This document shows, piece by piece, positions 16,936-23,911 of a stretch of DNA of 64,000 nucleotides. Under the pieces are notes generated by a model that did not search any database, had not been told where the DNA came from, and worked only from the letters and a program-made list of their open reading frames with translations. Source of the DNA: CAVSCR01 sp963726575 (GTDB taxonomy: Bacteria; Actinomycetota; Actinomycetes; JAHEKZ01); contig CAVSCR010000006.1 of the NCBI GenBank assembly GCA_963726575.1, positions 272,631-336,630 on the forward strand, read 5' to 3'. A program made the position numbers and the translations under genes. Each line of letters opens with the position of its first letter. Position 1 is the first letter of the stretch.

Positions 16936-17719
16936 ATGAAAGCGCACTCACCGAAGTTCGCCGCCACCGCGCTGCTGGTGACGTTGGCGGTCGCTGGGTG
17001 CTCCTCGGTCGGCGTCCGGCCCTGCTGCTCCGTCGTCGGCGGGCGCAGCCAACACTTCCACGTCCGACGCATCGCCACAGGTGCTGCCCGGTGCTGGTCT
17101 CACCTACGAGGCGGTTCCGGCTGGCACCTACGCCGTTGTGATCAACGGTTCACAAAGCCCGGGGCAGCTCATGCCGGTCCTCCACGTCCCGGCCGGCTAC
17201 GCCGGCAGCGGCTTCGCGGTCCACACCGGGGTAGGAGCCAAGGGCACTGCGGTCGCACCGGACGCCCACGGCCTGTCGTTCTGGGAGATCCAGAGCGTCT
17301 TCACGAACCCGTGCACGGCCGGGAAGTACAGCAAGGACGTCGGCCCATCCGTCGCCGACCTCGCAAAGGCACTGGACGCCCAGCCGCTACGCGCCGCAAC
17401 CAACCCGGTCCCAGTCCAGATCGCCGGATACCACGGTCTCTACCTTCAGGCCTCGGTACCAGCCCACATCGACTTCGCCAAGTGCCAAGACGGCTACTTC
17501 GACACCTGGACCAGCACCAGCGGCAACGGCCATTTCCAGCAAGGCCCCGGCCAGCAAGACCGGATCTGGATCCTCAAAGTCCACGGCGCGGGCGGCCGCG
17601 GCATGAGTCTGCCGTACCGGCTGGTCATCGACGGGTGGCACATGCCCGGGACGACCCAGCACCAGATCAACCAGATCAACCAGATGGTGCAGACCATCAC
17701 GTTCCAAGCCATCAGCTGA
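16936..17719 (+). pseudogene. lipoprotein with duplicated effector domain, apparent +1 frameshift
   Basis: The reading frame from ATG 16936 encodes a lipoprotein signal peptide (KFAATALLVTLAVAGCSS, lipobox VAGC). It then loses sense near 17007-17008. Removing one G of the GG there joins it to a Ser/Ala-rich linker and to the frame that runs to the stop at 17719. The distal part (about 213 residues from 17081) is a secreted domain with NPCTAGKYSKDVGPSVADLAKAL, AGYHGLYLQASV, GPGQQDRIWILKVHG and a final Gln/Asn/Ile-rich helix. Without the frameshift it would be a lipoprotein of about 260 residues. It carries a nine-residue insertion (AGGRGMSLP) absent from the second copy. Confidence 0.75.
17080..17587 (+). 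repeat. 508-bp direct repeat, copy A
   Basis: This segment is matched base for base at 18623-19130 with only about six differences that I can count by eye and no gaps. It covers most of the secreted effector domain of the lipoprotein gene. The match ends abruptly at the 27-base insertion 17588-17614. Confidence 0.9.
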
Positions 17720-17765
17720 CCACACGAGAGGCGTGGCCTCGACGGATGGGCTCAGATGTGTTCCA

Positions 17766-17803
17766 GTTCTTGTCATCCGGAGGGCGCTCCGGAACGAGTG
17801 AAG
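17766..17803 (+). promoter_or_regulatory. ECF-type promoter-like element, copy 2
   Basis: GTTCTTGTCATCCG (17766-17779) and CGAGTGAAG (17795-17803), 15-16 bases apart, repeat the element found before the lipoprotein gene. The sigma factor GTG at 17808 is only seven bases past the CGAGTG block, so transcription from here would give a leaderless or nearly leaderless mRNA. The arrangement suggests the sigma factor drives its own gene and the lipoprotein gene. Confidence 0.62.
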
Positions 17804-17807
17804 GAAT

Positions 17808-18380
17808 GTGACCGGGATCGAGCGACCAGTAGTTGCGGCCGCGGCGGCGGGGCTGCCGCAAGGTGTCGTCGCGCCACGGGTGGTGGTCAGCACCGGGGAG
17901 GCATTCGAGTCGTTCTATCGGCGGGAGCTGCCCTCGTTGGTGTCGTTGGCGAGGGCGCTGTCCCGGACTCCGAGCCTGGGTGACGACCTGGCGCAAGAGG
18001 CCATGCTCGCCGCATATCGACGCTGGGACGAGATCGGTGAGTACGACAACCCACGGGCCTGGGTCCGGCGGGTCTGCGCCAACATGGCCGTGTCGCACCT
18101 GCGCCGCCTCGGTGTCGAGTCGCGGACGCTGCTTCGGCTGGGGGCGATGCGCGAGCCGGCGTCGACCCTTCCAGCGTCCAGCGAGGCGGTATGGGCGGCG
18201 GTCCGCCGGTTGCCAAGACGGCAGGCCCAGTCGATCGCCTTGTGCTACGTCTGCGATCTGAGCATCGCCGACATCGCCGCGACCCTGGGTTGTTCCGAAG
18301 GTTCGGTCAAGGTCCACCTGAGCCGAGCCCGACAGGCGTTGGCGCGAACGCTCGGCACCGATGGGGAGGACCTGTCATGA
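17808..18380 (+). CDS. ECF (sigma-70 family) RNA polymerase sigma factor
   Basis: A 190-residue extracytoplasmic-function sigma factor. Region 2 runs from about residue 31 (EAFESFYRRELPSLVSLARAL) through the DDLAQEAMLAAYRRWDEIG core and WVRRVCANMAVSHLRR. Region 4 covers about 135-180 with the ALCYVCDLSIADIAATLG and SEGSVKVHLSRARQAL helix-turn-helix. The GTG 17808 start lies at the expected transcription start of the promoter-like element upstream; a later start near residue 25 would also keep both domains. The stop overlaps the ATG of the membrane-anchored effector (ATGA), the usual place of an anti-sigma factor. Confidence 0.92.
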   Translation: MTGIERPVVAAAAAGLPQGVVAPRVVVSTGEAFESFYRRELPSLVSLARALSRTPSLGDDLAQEAMLAAYRRWDEIGEYDNPRAWVRRVCANMAVSHLRRLGVESRTLLRLGAMREPASTLPASSEAVWAAVRRLPRRQAQSIALCYVCDLSIADIAATLGCSEGSVKVHLSRARQALARTLGTDGEDLS

Positions 18381-19235
18381 GGATTGACGATGTGGTCCGT
18401 GGCGCGGCCGAGGAGCTGACGTCCAACGCGGCCCGCGATGTCGACCCCGACACGATGTTCCGATCGCTGCAGCGGACCCGGGTCCGGCGTCGGATCACCT
18501 CCAGTGCGGTGGCTGCCTGCGCTGTGGTGCTGCTTGTCGTTCGGGGCCTGGACGGTGGCCACGGATGTACTCAACCCGCAGTCCGCCCCGGTGCCCCCGG
18601 CCGGACCGGCACCGTCCCTGCCGGTGCTGCCCGGTGCTGGTCTCACCGACGAGGCGGTTCCGGCTGGCACCTACGCCGTTGTGATCAACGGTTCACAAAG
18701 CCCGGGGCAGCTCATGCCCGTCCTCCACGTCCCGGCCGGCTACGCCGGCAGCGGCTTCGCGGTCCACACCGGGGTAGGAGCCAAGGGCACTGCGGTCGCA
18801 CCGGACGCCCACGGCCTGTCGTTCTGGGAGATCCAGAGCGTCTTCACGAACCCGTGCACGGCCGGGAAGTACAGCAAGGACGTCGGCCCATCCGTCGCCG
18901 ACCTCGCAAAGGCACTGGACACCCAGCCGCTACGCGCCGCAACCAACCCGGTCCCAGTCCAGATCGCCGGATACCACGGTCTCTACCTTCAGGCCTCGGT
19001 ACCAGCCCACATCGACTTCACCAAGTGCCAAGACGGCTACTTCGACACCTGGACCAGCACCAGCGGAGACGGCCATTTCCAGCAAGGCCCCGGCCAGCAA
19101 GACCGGATCTGGATCCTCAAAGTCCACGGCTACCGGCTGGTCATCGACGGCTGGCAGATGCCCGGGACGACCCAGAAGCAGGTCAACGAGATCTCGCAGA
19201 TGGTGAACACCCTCACGTTCCAAGCCACCAACTGA
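18377..19235 (+). pseudogene. membrane-anchored effector / anti-sigma-like protein, apparent +1 frameshift
   Basis: From ATG 18377, overlapping the sigma factor stop, the frame encodes about 39 cytoplasmic residues (MRIDDVVRGAAEEL...RVRRR) and a transmembrane start (SSAVAACAVVLLVV). The frame then breaks near 18540: dropping one T of GTCGTTCGGG joins it to GAWTVATDVLNP, a Pro-rich linker and the same secreted domain as in the upstream lipoprotein, ending at 19235. The repaired protein would be about 285 residues with a cytoplasmic tail, one helix and an outer domain, the layout of a single-pass anti-sigma factor. The tail is not a recognisable zinc anti-sigma domain. Confidence 0.75.
18623..19130 (+). 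repeat. 508-bp direct repeat, copy B
   Basis: Second copy of the segment at 17080-17587, offset by exactly 1543 bases with no gaps. The match stops where copy A has its 27-base insertion; beyond it the two C-terminal tails are similar in protein but clearly diverged in DNA. This contrast suggests recent homogenisation of the first part. Confidence 0.9.
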
Positions 19236-19243
19236 CCGCAGGA

Positions 19244-19660
19244 TCAAGCCGCCGGTACGTGCTGCTTCACCCAGTCGACGATCTCGTAGGTCGGCGTGCC
19301 CGGGGTGAACACCTTGGCGACGCCCGCAGCCTGAAGCTGGGCGATGTCGGCGTCGGGGATGATGCCGCCCCCGAACACGACGATGTCGCCGGCGTCGCGC
19401 GCCCGAAGAAGCTCGACCACCTTGGGGAAGAGGGTCAGGTGGGCGCCGGACAGAACCGACAGGCCGACCGCGTCGGCGTCCTCCTGGATCGCGGCGTCCA
19501 CGATCTGTTCAGGCGTCTGGTGCAGGCCGGTGTAGACCACCTCGACCCCGGCATCTCGGAGGGCTCGAGCCACGACCTTGGCTCCCCTGTCGTGCCCATC
19601 AAGACCGGGCTTGGCGATGACGACGCGTATCGGGGGCGAGTCGGTCGACGGGTCGCTCAC
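19244..19660 (-). CDS. icmB: isobutyryl-CoA mutase small (B12-binding) subunit-like protein
   Basis: A 138-residue stand-alone cobalamin-binding protein. The B12 motif DGHDRGAK (DxHxxG) with the cobalt-ligating His is near residue 22, the SVLSG loop near 65 and FGGGIIP near 100. Length and sequence match IcmB, the small subunit that pairs with a separately encoded large subunit to rearrange isobutyryl-CoA and n-butyryl-CoA. In Streptomyces icmB also lies near pcrA and away from icmA (from memory). No large subunit is in the window. The start GTG 19660 is where homology begins; no ribosome site is visible. A related acyl-CoA mutase is possible. Confidence 0.85.
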   Translation of the reverse strand: MSDPSTDSPPIRVVIAKPGLDGHDRGAKVVARALRDAGVEVVYTGLHQTPEQIVDAAIQEDADAVGLSVLSGAHLTLFPKVVELLRARDAGDIVVFGGGIIPDADIAQLQAAGVAKVFTPGTPTYEIVDWVKQHVPAA

Positions 19661-19766
19661 GGTGGGAAGGGTAACGGACCGGTTCCAAACGGGCGTTTCA
19701 TCACGGAACTGGCGGGGTCGGGCTTGTACGGTCCGAATCCGGACCACAACCAGCCAGGAGGTCGGC

Positions 19767-20735
19767 GTGGGGGCTCGGTGGGGAGAGGCGCGGCGCAGCC
19801 TTGGCCGCGGCACCCGCGCGATCGCGTCGCCGGTCGGACTCCGCGGTACCGCCGTCGAGCTCGCCTGGACCGCCACCCACCTGGCCCTGTACCCATGGGG
19901 GCTCGTGGAGGACCGCGCCCGGGCCGAGGTCGACCGCTACACGCTGGCCGACCTGCCACCCATCCAGCGCGGTCTGGTGGTGGGTGGAGTCGAGGCGGCC
20001 GGAACGCCGATCCTGCTCGTGCACGGGATGGTCGACAACCGTTCGATCTTCGCGCTGCTGCGACGCGGGCTGCGCCGACGCGGTTTCGGGCGCGTCCTCG
20101 CACTGAACTACAGCCCGCTGTCCGACGACGTGCGCGAGGTGGCGGAGCGACTCAGCGCGCTCGTCGAGAGCCTGTGCGCCGACACCGGCTACGAGCGCGT
20201 GCACGTCATCGGTCACTCGATGGGTGGTCTCGTCGCGCGCTACTACGTGCAGCGCCTCGGGGGAGACGAGCGCGTGCACACCCTGGTGACCTTGGGGACC
20301 CCGCACGAAGGCACTCGCGCAGCGGCACTCGTTCCGCATCCGCTGGTTCGTCAGCTGCGACCCGGCAGCGACCTGATCGCCGAGCTGGCTGAGCCGGCAC
20401 CCGACTGCCGCACCCGGGTCGTGGCGTTCTGGAGCGACCTCGACCAGCTCATCTCGCCCAAGCAGAACGCGCGCGTCACGCATGCCGACCTGGTCGCGCG
20501 CAACGTGTTCGTGCGCGGCGTCGGACACATGTCACTGCCGGTGGATGGCCGCGTGGTCCACGAGATCTGCACCACACTCGCGCAGCTCGACGAAGAGGGC
20601 TCGACCGTCACCCCTGGTGTGACCTCGCTCACGTCACGCGCGTCCAAGCCGCCCGGGCGAGCCCGCAAGAAGCCCGCTGGTCGGGCGGCAGCGAGCCGTA
20701 AGCCGCGCCGGCACACCAGCAGTGGCCCGGCCTGA
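19767..20735 (+). CDS. lipase-like alpha/beta hydrolase
   Basis: A 322-residue alpha/beta hydrolase. The oxyanion-side ILLVHGMVDN is near residue 90, the nucleophile elbow GHSMGGLVARYYV near 150, TLGTPHEGT near 178 and the final catalytic His in VGHMSLPVDG near 255. The GTPHEGT motif and the YYVQRL helix are typical of triacylglycerol lipase/PGAP1-like hydrolases. No clear signal peptide; an N-terminal hydrophobic-amphipathic stretch could associate with membrane. The last 40 residues are Lys/Arg/Pro-rich. GTG 19767 is fixed by a perfect AGGAGG at 19756-19761. Confidence 0.87.
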   Translation: MGARWGEARRSLGRGTRAIASPVGLRGTAVELAWTATHLALYPWGLVEDRARAEVDRYTLADLPPIQRGLVVGGVEAAGTPILLVHGMVDNRSIFALLRRGLRRRGFGRVLALNYSPLSDDVREVAERLSALVESLCADTGYERVHVIGHSMGGLVARYYVQRLGGDERVHTLVTLGTPHEGTRAAALVPHPLVRQLRPGSDLIAELAEPAPDCRTRVVAFWSDLDQLISPKQNARVTHADLVARNVFVRGVGHMSLPVDGRVVHEICTTLAQLDEEGSTVTPGVTSLTSRASKPPGRARKKPAGRAAASRKPRRHTSSGPA

Positions 20736-20760
20736 CTGCGGGTCGTTCAAGAGGGGGAGC

Positions 20761-20814
20761 GTGACCGACGCCACCCGACCGAACCGGAACACCACGGCGG
20801 CGGTGCCCGTCTGA
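20761..20814 (+). CDS. possible 17-codon leader ORF before the M23 peptidase
   Basis: GTG 20761 opens a 17-codon frame (VTDATRPNRNTTAAVPV) with a purine-rich GAGGGGGAG site just upstream and a TGA at 20812, six bases before the ATG of the M23 gene. It matches no family I know. It could be a translated leader that couples or regulates M23 translation, or a chance frame. Confidence 0.3.
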   Translation: MTDATRPNRNTTAAVPV

Positions 20815-20820
20815 GGTCAC

Positions 20821-21531
20821 ATGTCCCGTTACGTCCCTGCGCACGCGCGATCCGGCTCCGTCGTCCGGGCGGTAGCCGGGCTGGCCGGAGCGGTAGCCGT
20901 CGGTGGGGTCATCACCACGGGCTTCGCACCGCAGGCAAACGCCGATCCGCTCGACGGAGCCGTCACTCCCATCGCGGTGGTCGCGACGACGGACGCGACG
21001 GCCTCGCACATGCACCACGACCAGTGGTTGCAACGGGAACTTCGCGACATCGAGGCTCAGCGACGCGCAGCACGGGCACGAGCCGCGCGCAAGACGGCGC
21101 GCTCAGACCGCCGTGCCACCTCGAACCGCCTGACGGGCACGTGCGTGGTACCCACGTCGGGCTACACGTTGACCGCGTCGTTCGGCGAGGCCGGCGCCTA
21201 CTGGAGCAGCGGATTTCACACGGGGCAGGACTTCTCAGCTGCAGTCGGGACGCCGATCGTCGCGGTCTGTGACGGCACGGTCGCCTTTGCCGGCTGGGAC
21301 GGTCCGTACGGCAACAAGGTGATCCTCACTCACGCCGACGGGACCCAGACGATGTACGCGCACCTGCTGCGTCTGGCTGTCACCGGCGGGCCGGTGCACG
21401 CGGGGCAGATCATCGGCTACCTCGGAGGCACGGGCAACGTCACGGGACCGCACCTGCACTTCGAGGCCTTGCTCGACGGCGTCGCCGTCGACCCGATCGC
21501 CTGGCTGCATCGCCACGGCGTCACGCCCTAG
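20821..21531 (+). CDS. secreted M23 family metallopeptidase
   Basis: A 236-residue cell-wall peptidase of the LytM/M23 type. The N-terminus has a signal-peptide-like segment (about 12-42, ending QANADP). A charged Arg/Ala-rich helix follows at about 65-98, probably coiled coil. The catalytic domain spans about 108-236 with Zn ligands His and Asp of SSGFHTGQDFSA, and HLHFE near 217. All key residues are present, so an active endopeptidase acting on peptidoglycan cross-bridges is likely. A homologue lies beside uvrD1/pcrA in mycobacteria (Rv0950c, from memory). The tail ends DPIAWLHRHG as usual. Confidence 0.92.
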   Translation: MSRYVPAHARSGSVVRAVAGLAGAVAVGGVITTGFAPQANADPLDGAVTPIAVVATTDATASHMHHDQWLQRELRDIEAQRRAARARAARKTARSDRRATSNRLTGTCVVPTSGYTLTASFGEAGAYWSSGFHTGQDFSAAVGTPIVAVCDGTVAFAGWDGPYGNKVILTHADGTQTMYAHLLRLAVTGGPVHAGQIIGYLGGTGNVTGPHLHFEALLDGVAVDPIAWLHRHGVTP

Positions 21532-21540
21532 GCGAGTCGC

Positions 21541-23847
21541 TCACAGCTTCTCTACCGGTGCATAGCGCAGCAGCAACCGCTTGACGCCGTCGGAGCCGAA
21601 GTCGATCGTTGCGTCGGCGCGTTCGGCTACCCCGTTCACCGACACCACGGTGCCTACCCCGAACGTGTCGTGCGTGACCCGGTCACCGGGCACGAGCGTG
21701 ATGACCGGTCGGTTACCCGGCGAACGGACGTTGGGCCGCGCCGCGATTCGCGCGACGGCGGGCGTCGACGTCACCGACGACTCCTCGCGCTGCCAGTAGA
21801 GAAGCTCACTGGGGATCTCCCCCAGGAACCGTGACGGTGGGTACCACTGCGGCGAGCCCCACGCCGAGCGCTGGACCGCTCGCGACAGGTACAGGCGGGC
21901 GCGTGCCCGCGTCACGCCGACGTACGCCAGGCGTCGCTCCTCCTCGAGCTCCTGGGTGTTGGCGAGTGAGCGCATGTGCGGGAAAACTCCGTCCTCGAGC
22001 CCGGTGAGGAACACCACCGGGAACTCCAGGCCTTTCGCCGTGTGCAGGGTCATCAAGGTGACGACGCCGTCGCCCTCGTCGTCGGGCAGCTCGTCGGAGT
22101 CGGCGACGAGCGACACCTGCTCGAGGAACTCCGCCAACGTGCCTTCGGAGTTGGCGTCCTCGAACTCTCGCGCGACGGCCTCCAACTCGCGCAGGTTCTC
22201 CAGGCGCGACTCATCCTGTGGGTCGTGGGACCGCTCCAGCTCCAGTGCGTACCCCGTCTGCTCGAGCACCGCCTCGAGCAGGGTGGCCGGGCCGGTGCCG
22301 GCCTCGACGAGCGTCTGCAGGTCGTCCAGCAGTCGGACGAACCCTGCGATGGCATTGATCGAACGCTGCTGCAGGCCGCCAACCTGGTTGCGCGCAGCTG
22401 CCCGGAGCGCGGCCACGAACGGGATCCGCTCGCGTTCGGCATGGGCCTCGACGACGGACTCGGCCTTGTCACCGATCCCGCGACGCGGCGTGTTCAGCAC
22501 GCGCCGCAGTGACACCACGTCGTCGGGGTTGGCAATCACGCGTAGATAGGCAAGGGCATCCCTGATCTCACGCCGTTCGTAGAAGCGCACCCCGCCGACC
22601 ACCTTGTACGGCAGACCGACCCGGATGAACACTTCCTCGAACACGCGTGACTGAGCGTTGGTCCGGTAGAACACCGCGACGTCGCCTGGGCGGGCCGCGT
22701 CGGCATCATGCAGCTCGTCGATGGTCTGGGCGACGAACGAGGCCTCGTCGTGCTCGTTGTCGGCTACGTAGCCGACGATCGCCTCGCCCGCCCCCGTGTC
22801 GGTCCAGAGCCGCTTCGGCTTGCGATCCTCGTTGCGCGCAATCACCGCGTTGGCGGCCGACAGGATCGTCTGCGTGGACCGGTAGTTCTGCTCCAGCAGA
22901 ATCGTGCGTGCAGTGGGGTAGTCCTGTTCGAACTGCAAGATGTTGCGGATGGTGGCGCCGCGGAAGGCGTAGATGCTCTGGTCGGCGTCACCGACCACGC
23001 ACAGCTCGGCAGGCGACACCTCGCCCCCGGCGGGACCGACCAGCTCGTTGATCAACACGTACTGGGCGTGGTTGGTGTCCTGGTACTCGTCGACGAGGAC
23101 ATGACGGAACCGGCGCCGATAGTGCTCGGCCACCTCGGGGAACACCTGGAGAAGGTTGACGGTGGTCATGATCAGGTCGTCGAAGTCGAGCGCATTGGCC
23201 TCACGCAGACGTCGTTGATACACACCGTAAGCCTCCGCGAGCGTCTGCTCGGCGTGGTTGACCGCGCGCGAGGCGAACGTCTCGTGGTCGATCAGCTCGT
23301 TCTTGAGGTTGCTCACCTGGGCGCTGAACGACCTCGGCGGGTAGCGCTTGACGTCGAGGTCGAGGTCACGGCAGACCATGGTCATGAGACGTTGCGCGTC
23401 GGCCTGGTCGTAGATCGAGAACGTCGACGTGAACCCCAGGAGCTTCGCCTCGCGACGCAGGATGCGCACGCAGGCGGAGTGGAAGGTCGACACCCACATC
23501 GCCTTGGCGCGTGGGCCGACCAGAGCCGTGACCCGCTCCTTCATCTCGCCCGCTGCCTTGTTGGTGAACGTGATGGCGAGGATCTCCCCGGGTTGCACGC
23601 CGCGCGCCGACAGAAGGTAGGCGATGCGGTGGGTCAGCACCCGGGTCTTGCCCGAGCCCGCACCGGCGACGATCAACAGCGGCGACCCCTGATGCACCAC
23701 CGCAGCACGTTGCGGCTCGTTGAGTCCCTCGAGCAGCGCGGCGATCGCTGCCTTGCGCTCGGCCTCGCGTTGCTCGGCACGTTCGGCCGCCGCCTGCGAC
23801 TCCTCCGACGCCGCCTGCGGCGGGAGATGGTCGAACAGCGAGGTCAC
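21541..23847 (-). CDS. pcrA: ATP-dependent DNA helicase PcrA/UvrD
   Basis: A 768-residue superfamily 1A 3'-5' helicase for repair and replication-fork maintenance. Motif I is AGAGSGKTRVLTHRIAYLL near residue 62, Ia ITFTNKAAGEM near 95, motif II DEYQDTNHAQY near 250, motif III GDADQSIYAFRGA near 285, motif IV EQNYRST near 320, and motif VI YVGVTRARARLYLSRA near 640. The C-terminal Tudor-like domain (GDRVTHDTFGVGTVVSVNG) that contacts RNA polymerase in PcrA is present. The start is GTG 23847. The gene is convergent with the M23 gene, stops ten bases apart. Confidence 0.97.
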   Translation of the reverse strand: MTSLFDHLPPQAASEESQAAAERAEQREAERKAAIAALLEGLNEPQRAAVVHQGSPLLIVAGAGSGKTRVLTHRIAYLLSARGVQPGEILAITFTNKAAGEMKERVTALVGPRAKAMWVSTFHSACVRILRREAKLLGFTSTFSIYDQADAQRLMTMVCRDLDLDVKRYPPRSFSAQVSNLKNELIDHETFASRAVNHAEQTLAEAYGVYQRRLREANALDFDDLIMTTVNLLQVFPEVAEHYRRRFRHVLVDEYQDTNHAQYVLINELVGPAGGEVSPAELCVVGDADQSIYAFRGATIRNILQFEQDYPTARTILLEQNYRSTQTILSAANAVIARNEDRKPKRLWTDTGAGEAIVGYVADNEHDEASFVAQTIDELHDADAARPGDVAVFYRTNAQSRVFEEVFIRVGLPYKVVGGVRFYERREIRDALAYLRVIANPDDVVSLRRVLNTPRRGIGDKAESVVEAHAERERIPFVAALRAAARNQVGGLQQRSINAIAGFVRLLDDLQTLVEAGTGPATLLEAVLEQTGYALELERSHDPQDESRLENLRELEAVAREFEDANSEGTLAEFLEQVSLVADSDELPDDEGDGVVTLMTLHTAKGLEFPVVFLTGLEDGVFPHMRSLANTQELEEERRLAYVGVTRARARLYLSRAVQRSAWGSPQWYPPSRFLGEIPSELLYWQREESSVTSTPAVARIAARPNVRSPGNRPVITLVPGDRVTHDTFGVGTVVSVNGVAERADATIDFGSDGVKRLLLRYAPVEKL

Positions 23848-23894
23848 CAGGTCAGTCTAGGAAGCCCCACCGTCGGGACGGATCCAGCGCGCTC

Positions 23895-23911
23895 AGGGCG
23901 CTCAGCGCCCT
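23895..23911 (-). terminator. short GC-rich hairpin after the secreted-protein gene
   Basis: AGGGCGC (23895-23901) and GCGCCCT (23905-23911) form a perfect 7-bp stem around a 3-base loop, touching the stop codon of the secreted-protein gene. There is no U-tract, but many actinobacterial terminators lack one. Confidence 0.45.

Noticed and set aside
16869..17141. A 90-codon frame starting at the GTG after the first promoter-like element
   Set aside because: It resembles the sigma factor start context only in the first bases; the protein is low-complexity Arg/Pro and overlaps the lipoprotein signal peptide in another frame.
16936..19235. Programmed +1 ribosomal frameshifting in the two effector genes as the sole explanation
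   Set aside because: Neither break shows a recognisable slippery codon, upstream Shine-Dalgarno-like stimulator or downstream structure. Sequence error or gene decay is simpler, so it is kept only as an option to test.
18191..20392. A 733-codon plus-strand open frame across the sigma factor, effector, icmB and lipase genes
   Set aside because: It is mostly an out-of-frame reading of well-supported genes with Arg/Pro-rich nonsense sequence, as is common in high-GC DNA. Only its first part (18377 to about 18540) is real, as the start of the membrane-anchored effector.
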